From Poecilobothrus nobilitatus (taxonomy: Eukaryota; Arthropoda; Insecta; Diptera; Dolichopodidae): a stretch of 64,000 nt of DNA. The position numbers and the translations under genes are program-made. Where the stretch lies: contig OX352773.1 in assembly GCA_947095535.1 (NCBI GenBank), positions 86,524,670 through 86,588,669 on the forward strand. Direction: 5' to 3'. Shown in pieces: positions 38,054-50,951 of the stretch. Positions within the stretch are counted from its first letter, which is position 1; every line of letters starts with the position of its first letter. The notes beneath the pieces are model-generated. The model was not told the origin of the DNA. It did no database searches and worked only from the letters and a program-made list of their open reading frames with translations.

Positions 38054-38498
38054 GTGATGGCCCGATGCTTCCTTCGAAAACTTTGACAGCTGAAATGAAT
38101 TACATTATTCTCCATGTGCACAAAGTATTCAAAGTAAGCAAACGAAGCAAGTACCGAATTGACGAATTTTCAATTCCGTACTTTGCGTTGAATACTTTGA
38201 CATTTGTTATTGAATTTTTTTTACATTTACATTAAAAATTTGAATAGGTGGGAAAAATTTAATATAGGTTGGAATGTGATTTCGTACAGACCATGAATTT
38301 GACGATTTCTATAAATGTCCCGAACCCAAAATCTTCTCCTATTTAGTACTGAATACAAACATTTTTAGGTTTCATATAAAAAATTATTATATATAAAATT
38401 TCTTTTAAATCCATTTCAGAAAAAATAAATTCAACAAAAGTCGATACTTTAACACAGTATTCAAAGTAAAGGAAACAAAGTTAGCATGGGGCCATCAC
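38054..38498. mobile_element. Small inverted-repeat element (MITE-like, 445 bp)
   Basis: The termini GTGATGGCCCGATGCT and, inverted, GTGATGGCCCCATGCT match at 15 of 16 bases. The motif GTATTCAAAGTA occurs at about 38127 and 38458 with an inverted version near 38197, a pattern typical of subterminal binding repeats. No coding potential. The target duplication is unclear. Confidence 0.7.
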
Positions 38499-40939
38499 AT
38501 CATCTTTAGTCATTCGAAAGCAAGCATTAAGCAATTAAGAAGGAAGTGTTATTTAACAATTATTTAAATTTATTTACTTACTTAGCAATTATTTAGCAAA
38601 ATAATGTTCATTTTTTAAAAGAAAAAAAGTAAAGATAATTTTTGCTTTGATAAGTTTTTTTTTTTTAATTAAGTATAATTTAAAAATATTTTTTTAAAAA
38701 TCGATGCATTGTTCAGTATAAAAAATAATACTTTGAAAACAAAATGTTGATCGAATGATACAAAATTCATCATCGATTTAAGTATAAAAATTATTTTAAA
38801 CATAATTTTACTTTTGAATTATTTCTTTATAATGAACAAACATAAAAGAAATATTTACCAAAAAATAGGTATTAGAACTAGATACAAAATCGAATGTGAA
38901 CGGAATTTTTCATTCGAACGATTTTTGACCGGACATAACCATATGAAAATCGAATAAGTGATTATTTAGATCCAAGAATGTGCAAACATTTATTTAAATA
39001 TGTATGAAAAAATAAATTAATATTAAAACTCAAATTTTTCTGATATATATATATATAGGTACCAACTATGAAACAGACAATTGCCTCTATTTAGTAGTAA
39101 TTACTTGAATATGAAATCAGAAATAAAATACAATTAAAAAAAAATTCTTTTCTGAAAAATTTCTTTTCAAAATTCGATTCTGAGCCGATCCATACCTTTA
39201 ACACTATACCTAGCTCGACTCCTTTAAGGTGTCACAAACGTAAAAACGTAATGGAAAATTTATTATACTCTTGAATATAGTTCATACGAGTATAAAAATT
39301 CCAAACTATGAATTCATTGAATCATGTACCAATGAAATAATGAGTAGTATCAATTTCAATTAAAAAATAAAACGATCAGATACTTACTAAAAGTACATTT
39401 TTTTTTTAATTTATTACTTATCTATAAGTAATTGGCAATAATCATAAATGGGTAATAGGTCATATCAATAAATTTTATTTTAATCTACTTATCTAATACA
39501 TTATAGTTATATGACCATTTCATGCACATGTTATAGAATTCATTTACTTGTCAATAACATTTTTTTATTTTTCCGTTTGTTTTTCTGTTTTGTTTGTTTT
39601 TTTTATATATATTAAGTATATAAATTAGACATAAGTATACAGTTATTAATAGTTGCATTTTTCCCACTTGACTTTTAAGTACATAAACTGTATAGAAGTT
39701 AACCGACCGACCGCATAATAAACTCTAATTTTTGATATAAAATTTAATTAAGAAATAAAATTAAACTTAAATGTTTAACAATACGTATACCTATTTTAAA
39801 ATAGAAAACAATGGTATATATATATAAATAAATTACATATCAAAAGCATAAAAAAGACATCAAAAACTTTAAACTAAAAAGTTGAAATTAAACAATATGT
39901 TAACCAATATAAACGTATGAATTTAACTATCTTTTTACTTTTTATATTTATGAATTCTGCTCTATAGTTTTTAACTGCTTCAATGGAAGAAAATTCAAGT
40001 ATTAATAATGAATATTGATATCTAACCTTGAGAACTTATGTTGATTGTCAATAGATGAATTTAATATCATAAAAATAAAATAGTTAAATTCGCAATATAG
40101 AGTGAACTCAAGGTTTTTGTACGTATACGTATTTAAATGTATGTAAATGTATATATTTATAGAGTTATCCTCGATATCTTCTAAAGTTAAAATCTTTTTG
40201 GGATAAAATGTTGAAAAAAAAAAAAAATCTTTCATTTTATAAATAACCAAAACGTAAATGGAATTTCATTTTTTACTTTTTTCATTTCGAAATTTTTTTT
40301 ACTACATATTTTGGAAAACGCGTATAGACTTGCTTTTGGAACCAGCTGTCACTCCTAAAACTCCACTAAATAAGTAAAATCTTGAAATTCTGATTCTCTA
40401 ACCAACTAAAAAACGGACAGCACCAATTTTATTTTAAAAATCTTAAAAGAAATACATATTTGTTTTGAACATAAAATTCTAGAGTTATAAAATTTTGTCC
40501 CAAGAACATTTTAAACATAAAAACATTTATGATTTTGTCCATTGAAGATTTTTTTGAAGAGAATATTGTGACTCATGTTCCCATAGCTTTTGTACTTATC
40601 CAATTAATTCCGAATATATTTTTACAGTAAAATATTATTTATTTATCTACTGGCAAGTAAATTCTTACAGACATTACTTCCAAATTAAAATAAAGTAATA
40701 AAATATATGTTAAATAAAACTATATAAAATCAAATTTAACAACAATATATACATATTTATAAATTCTTAACTAAATATTTAAAAATATAGTGACTTTTCT
40801 ATTAGTACCTACCTATAATATGTCTTGAATCATTAAAATCGATTTCGGAGAAACAAATATTAAATAGTTGTTGGGATTTGACTAACGGTTTTAAAAAACC
40901 ATAGTTAGTTTATGTGCATTAAGATATAAAAATCTTCAA
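38499..40939. other. AT-rich intergenic DNA, nothing recognised
   Basis: No gene recognised. Phrases near 40320-40400 weakly resemble the R1-type subrepeats. Confidence 0.45.
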
Positions 40940-41605
40940 GCACGGAGATTTGAGAGCAATTTATTTTTCTTGATAGCATATTGCATAGCATAGCATAGAT
41001 TTTTCTTGGTATCATAGCAAAACTTCACTTGAGAGTTGCGTTTTAAAAAAACCAAGAATTGAAAAAGCTTTAGATACTATAAAGTCTATATGTGGATTAA
41101 ATGTTTATTTATCATCAAGAATGATTCCTAGCTCCTTGATTTCGTTAAAGTGATTTACACCTAAAAGGTTAATTTTATAGTTAAATTTAATGATATTTAT
41201 AGATTTATGAAGTTATAACTTTACATTTTTGAATACTTATTTAAGTGAATACTTCACATCATGAATAAAATTTTCCAATATAATTTTGCAATGAGAGGCA
41301 ATCTTCATAACTTCGAATGGTGCAAAATAATTTGAAATCATCAACAAAAGATAAAATTGAAATTTTTGAACTGATATTGACATTATTCATGTAAAGTAAA
41401 AGCAATAAAAGTCCCATGTGAGTACCTTAAGGAAACCGGGATGTTCTGCAGTAAATATATAAGAGTTTGAATAACAGAAAGTTTACGACCTGTAAGATAT
41501 GATTGAATCCTTTTAAGTAACGTACCATATATAAGTACCTAAAGCTTTAACTTTTGTTAATAATTTACAGTGATTTACTTTATCAAAAGCTTTAGAGACG
41601 TCGGT
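40940..41605 (-). pseudogene. Decayed non-LTR retrotransposon reverse transcriptase
   Basis: Read on the minus strand in shifting frames, the order of RT motifs is clear. DVSKAFDKVNHCKLL (the family's SkAFDtVnH motif) starts near 41598. A later frame gives GTHMGLLLLLLYMNNVN (the QGshLGPLLFllYiNDl motif) and SFVDDFKLF, the YADD active-site box with F-V-D-D. Further on come phrases like KELGIILDD and HIDFIVSKAFSILGFFK, typical of the post-catalytic region of Jockey/CR1-type LINEs. Many stops and frame changes show it is dead. The 5' and 3' ends of the element are not visible. Confidence 0.8.
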
Positions 41606-44600
41606 AAATTATTTTACAACAACTTAATAATAGCAGTTGATTGTGTTAAACAATTTAATCAATATAACAATTTCGATAAAATAGAAATAAGTACTTATAC
41701 ATAATTTATTTTTTTGTCAATTTTCATAATATTAAAAAATTATGTACCTATTTACTTGACTATGTTTAAAATTTTTTTTCTTCTTTGCAATTAAAATTTT
41801 TAAATGCCAAATAATGACACCAGTCACCACCTCAATTCGGGCCATTCATTAAAAAAAATTCTATATATTTAATTATATGTAACTACATACTTATTTCTAT
41901 TTAAATTTAATATGATTTATGGTAGTTCCCTTTTCAGATTTTTAGTTTTTTTTTTTTTTTTTTTTTAATATAAATAAATAAATGTAATTTTGTATAGAGA
42001 TTAGATTTTATTTTTTATTTTTGTGTAAAAAAATGTCTCAGATTTTTTATTGCTTCTTTCAAGACTGTTTAATTCAAAATTTGCATTTCAATTTTTACTT
42101 AAATTTTTTTTATTTTGTAAATCCAACTTAATTTACTTATTTATAGTAATGATAATCATGATTATTATGATGATGATGATGATTATAATAAAAATAAATA
42201 AATGAACAAATAAATATACTAAAATTATTTTTAAAGGCGTAAATTGTTAACTTTCATTGAATAAAATATTTTTAATTCTTAATTTACAACATAATACATA
42301 TACATATATACACAATACACAATATATATACACACGCGTATACAGATTGTTCTTAAAGGAAGGCAGAATGAATTCACAAGAGAGAAATTCAAGTTTTGAT
42401 TAAAGAAAAATTTTATAATATTATGTACATACATAATAATAAAAAAAAAAAAAATCTTATAGTTAGTACTTATGTAAGCATTCAAAAACCGAAATTAACC
42501 TTTAATTTAGTATTAAGAATGAAGCAACGACAATATTGAAATGAAATTTAAAGAATAATGTATTTAAATCGTGTACAAAAACACTTGAGACTATGACGAA
42601 GAGAAAAATGAATAAAAATTTAAAACTAAACAAAACAAAAATATATATATAGTATGAAATAAAATATTTTAATCAACCTTAAATCAAAAAAAAAACAGAC
42701 CAGGAAGTTTCAAAATTATTAATATACCGGTTAAATAATTTGTTAAGAGTTACTGAAAAAAAAAACAAAAGTATTTCAATTTAACCTTGTGAACCCTGTT
42801 CTAAATATTTACTAATAATTTTGACTTTTAAATAAGCGCATTTATTTTTAGTACAAAACGAAAAGAAATAACTATCTAATTATTATTATCTTATCCATTT
42901 TATTTTTAGAAATTTTTTTTTATAATTTTTTAATAAAATTTCTATAAGTAAATGAAAAAAATTTAAGAACTAACATAATTTTCTGCAATAAAAAAACAAA
43001 TTATTTAAATAAGATTAAGGAATAATAATTTTTAATTATTTTTAAATATAAAAAATAAATCCATTTTGAAACTTTTATTCAACAGTTAGTTACTTATTAT
43101 TTTTGGTATAAAAACTGTATTTAACTCGCTACTACAGTTACCATTCTATAATTTAACAAGGATTTATTTATTTATTTATACTTATTAATGTTACAATATT
43201 ATTTATTTTATTATTACATTATTATTATTAATTACAATATTATTTATTTAGTTAAATATAGATACTTATTTTACTTCCAATTAAAAACTCTTCAGTTTAA
43301 TAAGCAATGACCACTGAGGACCAACAAGGAATTAATTTTTACAAAATGTTCAACCATATAACTTTAGTAAATACTTAAACTAAAAATTAGAAATTCAAAA
43401 AAAAAAATGATTTGGAGTTAAAGTGTTCATATTTCAAAATTAAATTTTGGCAATCAAAGGTTTTAAAAATTTTTTATTATTTGGTATGTGGAAACACTTC
43501 ATTTGACATTTATAAAATAATAACATACTGTTAGGTGAAACCATAATTTTGTAAAATTTTGGTTCCTCCGTATTTCCGGCTTTAATTTTTATATTATCAA
43601 CCAACCAATAAAAATTTTGTCTTTTGAGATTTCATGATGGCACTCCTATTAAGTAATATATTGTCAGTTAAGGATTAAAAAATTCAACAAACTTAAAAAA
43701 AAATCACCATAATAATGTTAATAAGCCTGAGTCAAAAACCTAGTAAAACCTTTAAAAAAAACTATAATAACACATAACATAACATATAAGTCTTTAAATG
43801 CCCTTTTCTAAATTGAATTGAAAGAAAAAATGTTAAATTTTCGTTTTCATTTCAAAATAAAATAGAAAATCGCAATAAACAAAAAACGAAACAAGAATGA
43901 CATAGAATTTTTAAAATTCAATACTTTTCTTTTTCATTTTCGCTTTATAATTAAATTAAATTTTGCATTCTATAATAACTAAAGGTTTTGTATAGATAAG
44001 AACTAATTCTGAATTTAAATTTATTTTTGTTATAGATGACGAAAATGAATATCTATTAAAAATGCAAAAAAAAAAATAAATAAATAAATAAATTGGTAAA
44101 TAACTAAAAAGGTATAAAAATAAAAATAAACGTTAAATAATTATTGAATAAATTTAAAAATAGTAACAAAACTATAACTTATTTATGGTAGGTAAGTATT
44201 TCATTTTTAGAAATATCTTGTTATAAACATACAAAATATTCCTAAAATTCTCAAACAAAAAAAAAAAAACCAGAAAGAAAAAATAAATAAAATTTATTCC
44301 GGATTAAGACTTACAAGACTAGAATACATACATACATACATACGTATGTATTTATTAATTATGGTATTGTTTTTTTTGTTTTTCACAGAAATATCAGGGA
44401 AAAAAATCTAACAAACAAGAAAAAAAAAATTATTAATAACAATATGATAAAAATATTAATTAAAAAAATTATTAAAATTGAAAAAGAAAAAATAATTTAA
44501 TATTCTAGACAATAGGAAATTAAATATATATATTTATATGAATATCAAAAACTATATTATAGATATAATATGTAGTTCATATTATAGATATTTTTCATAA

Positions 44601-47600
44601 GTAAGTATGTAAATTTTGTATTCAAACTTTATCATCATAAATATGTTTATAACTGAACTTATTTAAGACAATTTTATTAATAAAAAAATACAGAGAAACA
44701 GAAATGTAAACTGTACGTAATAAGGGCAATCAATATTAAATAGTTTTATAAGGGATATTCTATTAAATTGCTTGTAAAATTTCTCTTGTTAATTTTGTTT
44801 ACCACTATTATTAACTAAAAATAAATTTCATTTGCAAACACTCCTAAGTAAATACATATATGTTTTATCATAGCTTTATTATAAATCTTATAAAATAGGT
44901 ACATATATAATAAATGTTTGATATGGAAAACTATCATCAAATTATGTTGTACTTTACCAATTTACAAAAAAAAACAAAAATTTATATTTAAGCCAGTGCC
45001 ATTTACAACCGAATAATTACAGTATCAGATAGTAGTATAGTAATTATATATAGGTACAGTATATTTTCTTAACTTTTTTCATTCCCCATTTTCAGAGTAT
45101 TTTTACATTTATACTTATACATAATTTAATGATTTACCATTGTAATCTAATATGTATGTATACCAACTATGATAACGCAAAAAAGTAAAAAAAAATTAGC
45201 ATTTAATATTTTTTAGTTATTGGAAATTTTTCTTTCTTTTATTTAATGATAAAAATCAATATCAACATACCTACATTATAGCTACATAATGTATATATGT
45301 AGTTACATTTTATAAGAATATTTTAGACTTAGTTTATTCAACTATTTTAATATCTAGTAAGTTATATTTAAATTTATTTCAATTTAAAACAAAAAAAAAA
45401 TTTCATTTCAATATGAAAGGAAGAAATGTATGTATATTCTAAAAAAGTAAATATGTAACTATGTATATAAATAATAAAACATTGCGTTCTAATATAAAAC
45501 GAAACAAGTATTAATAGATAGACAAAATTTATTTTTCATAAGTAGTAAGTAGAATTGTATTTTTAAAGATCCTATAAATATAGTGTTGTTGTTTGTACTG
45601 AAATTGCACTTATAAAATTATATTAAATCCTCTTGAATTTCAGTTATAAAATATAAATATCTAATTAAATTTTTCTAAAAGAAAATGAAATGAATAGGTA
45701 ACAAAAAATTTTTTTTATATAACTAATTGTCAAAAAAAAAATTAAAATTGACATTTAAATTGTCTTTTAAAAATTTACTTACCGAACATTAAAAATCGAG
45801 ATTAGAGAATACGTACATAAGATATAAAATATGTAATCCAAATTTTTTTTTTTAGTTTTTTTTTAAATATAAATTTATTAATTTTTCTTTTTGAATTTTT
45901 AAATTATATTTTGTAGAATAAAAGAACAATTTTATTTTGTAAATATGTTATAAAATTAGAATGCGATTCAATATAGATTTTATTATAAAGATACTTTATT
46001 AAAAAGAACCCATATATAATAATAATAAAAATCTAAAAAACAAATATAAAGAACTCTTGAGTTTTTTTTTTTTTCAAAATAAAAAAAAAATTGCACACAA
46101 TTTTAAATGTTTTTTTTTTTTAATTGACTCACTCACTAACTTAAATAAAAAAAATCAATACGACCATCATTTTTTTCTCCACTAAAATTTGAGCAAAAAT
46201 TAATAGATTTAAATTTTTTTAAAACTGGTTTATTGCTTTTAAATTTTTAAAATATTAAATAATCTTTAATTCGATATTAATGATTTTTTTTTTATTTAAT
46301 TTAATTTTTTTACTTTTCCTTTTATTTTATTTTCTTTTCTATTTATTTACTGCGAAAATAAATGCGAACTCCGAAAAGAACTTTTCATCTCGCTCGCCGA
46401 TTTGTCTAAAATGACGTATATTAAGTTCTCAAACAAAACAAAAACCAAAAAAAGAAAAAAAAAGCCGAAAACCAGAAAAAAGCTCAATATCAATATTTTT
46501 TTTAATATTATTTATTAAAAGTTTGTATGATTGTAAATTTGTAAATTAAAAAACAATTGCTTGAAATTTGAATGCATGAAGTGTAGAAGTTAGAAGAGTC
46601 ATTGGTTATTGGTGTGCGTGAGTTCGAAATTTTTTCGAAATGTCATTTGTCAAAGAATTTAAAAATAAATTATGGAGTCGATCGAATACACAAATCAAAA
46701 AGGAATCAGGGTTGTACATAAATAAAAAATGTTTTATTTAAATATATTTTAAATAAGTGTTTTTTAAGATGACCATTTTTATAAAAATTTTCTCTTTGTT
46801 AATATTTAATTTGATATTTTGGAACAATATTGCATTAAGAAGAGTTAAAATGAAAATAGATAAAAATTAGCATTCCCCTAGAAAAAAAACATACAAGAAC
46901 AAAAAAAACTTTGAGAAATGTTATGTTTCAAACTTTAGTCACGGGGATGTGTATTTAAACATTTAGCAGTTAGCACCAACAATGTATGTATATATTATGC
47001 AATTGTTAAAGTAATAAACGCTACAATTAACGATTATATTATAGGTTATAGGTAAAAGTTAAACCACTTTCGTGGAAGGCGCAAGTGCGATGACTGACTA
47101 CTTGATAACTAATAACCACATTTATTGTGGGCTGTGCCTATTTGTATGGATTTCCTTTCATATATTCAACTTTGGAACTGTGGAAGTAGCATTCCCACTT
47201 GATGGCAGCACTCATTGTGTTGCAGAATTAAGAATTTATTATTACTGAAAAAACTTCCTGCAATTGTACGCACAGCTTTGTAGTTCGTATATGGTATGTT
47301 AATTTTTCGATTTCATGTAAAAATGAGCAGCAAAGCTGTTGAAAATTTTATCGCAACATCAAAAATTACCTTTTTTAATTATAGTGTTCTAAAAATTTTT
47401 TCAAAAATCGTAAATACAAGTAGTTAAAAAAGTTTACGCTTTTACAATTAGTTCAAAATAAAGTTGTTTTTGTTCAACATAATTTTATAAAATTTAAAAT
47501 TTCTTAGTTTTATTTTTTTTTGTTTTTGTATTAAAAAAAATCCAATTTTAGGAGAATGGCAGAAATCAGATAGTCGTAATTTTCTGAACTAAAACTTTGT

Positions 47601-47906
47601 TGAATAGGAATTAATTTTTTCTTTATGCAAAATGTCAAAGTTTATGTTGATGTGGGAAAATTTAGTGGGTAGTTACTAGTTAGTTTTACATTGTTCTTGG
47701 TTCTACCAATTTTTTTTCTGAATTTAGTTGAAAAAGAATTATAGATAAATTAATTTAAGTTTTTAAAAATTTTAACTTGCTGACTATCAAAAACATTAAA
47801 AGAAATCGGCAAGTTATAAATTTTAAAAAATTAATATTATTTTGAATAGCTACGTTTTTACATTCAGTTACAATAAATTATAAAAATATAAATAGGTTTA
47901 GAACCA
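41606..47906. other. Long AT-rich intergenic region upstream of the GCP60 gene
   Basis: About 6.3 kb with microsatellites, including (GAT)n near 42160-42185, a CA/TA tract at 42295-42340 and (CATA)n at 44325-44345. From about 46370 the composition becomes slightly richer in G+C. A possible splice acceptor TAGGTTTAG lies just before the GCP60 start, so an upstream non-coding exon may exist between 46370 and 47400. No other gene was recognised. Confidence 0.5.
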
Positions 47907-49509
47907 ATGGCTACTACTAATACTTCGGATTTGGAAACAAAATTAAATCAAATAGCTTTAGAAGAAGAAGATAATCAAAAACAAAAATGGGATCTACCAT
48001 TAAAAGATTTATATAAATTGGCATTATCATTTTATAAAGGTGAAATTCTTGCTTTCTTTATCAAGTAAAATGTCTGATAAAATTTTTTGTTTTTTTTCTT
48101 ATTGAAGAAAAATCTGGGAAAGCGATACATTTATCATATGAAGATAATCTGAAATTGATAGCTTTCACACAACAAGGCGCTCATGGACCAGTCGACCCAA
48201 GTACAGCCCCACAATTGGGTGTTTTAGATGTTATTGGTCGAGATCGTCGTTTAGCATGGCAAAGTTTAGGTTCTTTACCTAAATTGGAAGCACAAGAAAA
48301 TTTTATTGATATGTTAGATAGACTTTGTCCAACTTTAAGACCTTATATTGAAGCAATTAAAAAAGACAAAGAAGAAAAATTACGAAAAGATGTAGAAGAA
48401 AAACGTAAAGCTCAAGAATTATTAGAACAAGAACAAAAATTACACGATGAAAAAAAAGAATTTGAAGAACAATGCTATAAGGAAGAATTGCAAAGACGAC
48501 AATTACAGGATGCATTGAATCAACAAACATTTCATCAATTTAAAGTTTGTATAAATAAAATTTTGTAGATAAACATAATGTTCTTAATTTCAATTTAGAC
48601 ATATGCAGAGAAACAATATCCCGGAAATCCTGAACAACAAGGTATTTTAATTAGACAATTACAAAATGAACACTATCATCAATATATGCAACAATTACAT
48701 GCACAAATTAGATTAACAAATACAAATAATAATGAAAATCAATCTGATAATTTTAATGAATTCAATCAAGAAATTGCTGAAATTGTTGAAAAAGATTCAA
48801 GTATATTGAAAGATGAAACAGATGGGAAAGAAGATGAAGGTGCTGATGACTCTGGTGAATATTTAATAATTAGCCCAGCAAGAATGTGGACAAGGCCTGA
48901 TATAAAAAATTTTAAACAAGATGTTGCCGCTGGTACTGGTGAGGGTGTTATACATGTTGGACATGGTGATACAGTAACGGTTAGTCTACTAATTAGAAAA
49001 ATTATTTTTTCAAATTTTTTTATTGAAATTGTCTAGGTTCGGGTTCCAACACACGAAGGTGGAAATTGCATATTCTGGGAATTTGCTACAGATAGTTATG
49101 ATATTGGTTTTGGTGTTTATTTTGAATGGACAAAGCCAGTTTCAAATGAAGTTACAGTACATATTAGTGAAAGTGATGATGAAGATGAATTTTATGAAGA
49201 TGATGATGGTAAAATAAATTAGCAAAATTATTTTATCAAATTAATTTATGATTTTATTTTTAAATTCTAGATGATTATGGTAGTGGTGGTGATTTAGAAT
49301 GTGGACCAGTACAAACACGTCCATCAATATCACCAAATCGACCACCAATATCTATTATTGTACCAGTATATCGACGTGAATGTCAAAATGAAATTTATGT
49401 TGGTTCACATCAATATCCAGGTGAAGGTATCTATTTATTAAAATTTGATAATTCATATAGTATATGGCGTAGTAAAACACTTTATTATCGTGTTTATTAT
49501 GAACGGTAA
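47907..49509 (+). CDS. ACBD3: Golgi resident protein GCP60 / acyl-CoA-binding domain protein 3 (five exons, 453 aa)
   Basis: Exons 47907-48039, 48108-48544, 48599-48979, 49037-49208 and 49271-49509 all have GT-AG borders and join in frame. Residues ~28-110 are the acyl-CoA-binding-like domain ([47 protein letters not shown]). A charged, Glu/Lys/Gln-rich coiled coil follows (~120-190), then a Gln-rich linker. The GOLD domain fills the C-terminus ([48 protein letters not shown], ending LYYRVYYER), interrupted by an acidic loop. In animals this protein binds giantin/golgin and PI4-kinase beta at the Golgi and helps organise Golgi structure; this is family knowledge. It is somewhat shorter than the ~528-residue human protein, mainly in the N-terminus and linker. 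It faces the Rho gene A convergently, ~1.4 kb away. Confidence 0.95.
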
Positions 49510-49528
49510 TTTGTATTAGATATGGTAT

Positions 49529-49534
49529 AATAAA
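49529..49534 (+). terminator. Polyadenylation signal of the GCP60 gene
   Basis: AATAAA lies 20 bases after the stop codon, followed by T-rich sequence. It is unusually close to the stop but otherwise canonical. Chance matches are common in this DNA. Confidence 0.4.
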
Positions 49535-50951
49535 AAATTTTAAACTTTACAAGAGTCAAAAATTATATTACAAAATTATAATGTATCAAAAAAAAAAAAA
49601 CGAATAAAATTTGTTCTTTAATTTTTACTTTTTTATAAATTACCTTTTTCGATATATAAAATGAAAAAAAAAAACTAAATGTATTTTTGAAAATAAAATA
49701 AATAAAAACACGAAATATTTTTGTTAATATTACAAAGTAAAAGAGCAAGAAAAAATGATTATAAATTATTATAGAAAACTATAGAAATGAATTATTAATA
49801 TTATTAATGTTTTTAAAATGTTATGTTAAAATTTTATATGAACGTTTATCACTGTAGTTAATAAATTCGATTTTCAATTTAATTTAAAATACAATACAAT
49901 AATTTAAACTAATGACAATATTTATTATTGCTATACTATTACAATATGGAAGTCATACATATTATAAAATTATATCATATCTAAATTATTTGTTTTTATT
50001 TTCTATATCATTCTAATTTATATTTTTCTGTGCAATGTCATTTATTATTAATTTTTTTTAATAAAGTTGTAAAGAAAAAAATATAAAATTCTCAAAAGAA
50101 TTTATAAATATTTTTTTGATATGTTAATTAAATTTCTTAAAGCAAAATATACAACAGTAAATATAAAAAATTGTACACTTATTAATTCAACAAATTACAA
50201 GAAGCAAAATTTAAATACAAAAAAAAAAAATAAAACAAACCATATGTGTATGTGTTACAATTAAAAAACAAAATTAAATTTATATAATGTTGCTGTAGTA
50301 ATTTAAACATACTAATAAAACAAAATGTTTAAAAATGTAACTATATTTTTATATTTTCAAATTACATACTATCAAAAAATGTAGAAACCATAATCATTTA
50401 AATTCTTACTTTTGCTATGGACTAAAATAAGAATTTCTGCCAAAATAAATTCATTTCAATTTCAAGTTGAAATATCTAGTACAAAAAAAATCTAAAATTA
50501 GTGTACATAAAAAGTAATAAACAGAAGCCACTTAAACTATAAACTATATATAATTGAATTAATATACAAAAATTAATTTGAAGCGATGACTCGAGAATAA
50601 AAGGGAAATTGAAACTAAAGAATTCAATGCTTCAAAAGCACTAGATAAACTACTTCACTTTCTAATAAGAAATGCAAATGAATTGAATTTTTAATGTATC
50701 GTAGTTTCAAAACAATTATTCAGCAATCAATTAAATTTAATCAAATTAACAATCAATTAAATTTAATAACAAAACACTTTTAGTCGTCCTATCAAACAAC
50801 TATTAAATCATAAATATTAGACATTAAATTGAAGTGGAAGTCTATAATGTATTAACATTTAAGAAATAAAGATTATCTAACATAATCATTTTCTTTAATT
50901 AACATACTCAAAAAGAGAGATTCATTTATTTTAATTCTCTTTATTTTTTCT
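49535..50951. other. Intergenic DNA between convergent genes
   Basis: AT-rich, homopolymer-rich. It should contain the 3' untranslated regions of GCP60 (+) and Rho gene A (-). A 20-bp phrase CAATCAATTAAATTTAAT-type is repeated near 50725 and 50750. Nothing else recognised. Confidence 0.5.

Noticed and set aside
42279..42485. 68-codon minus-strand open frame
   Set aside because: It is a chance frame through CA/TA microsatellite and poly-A tracts with biased residues.
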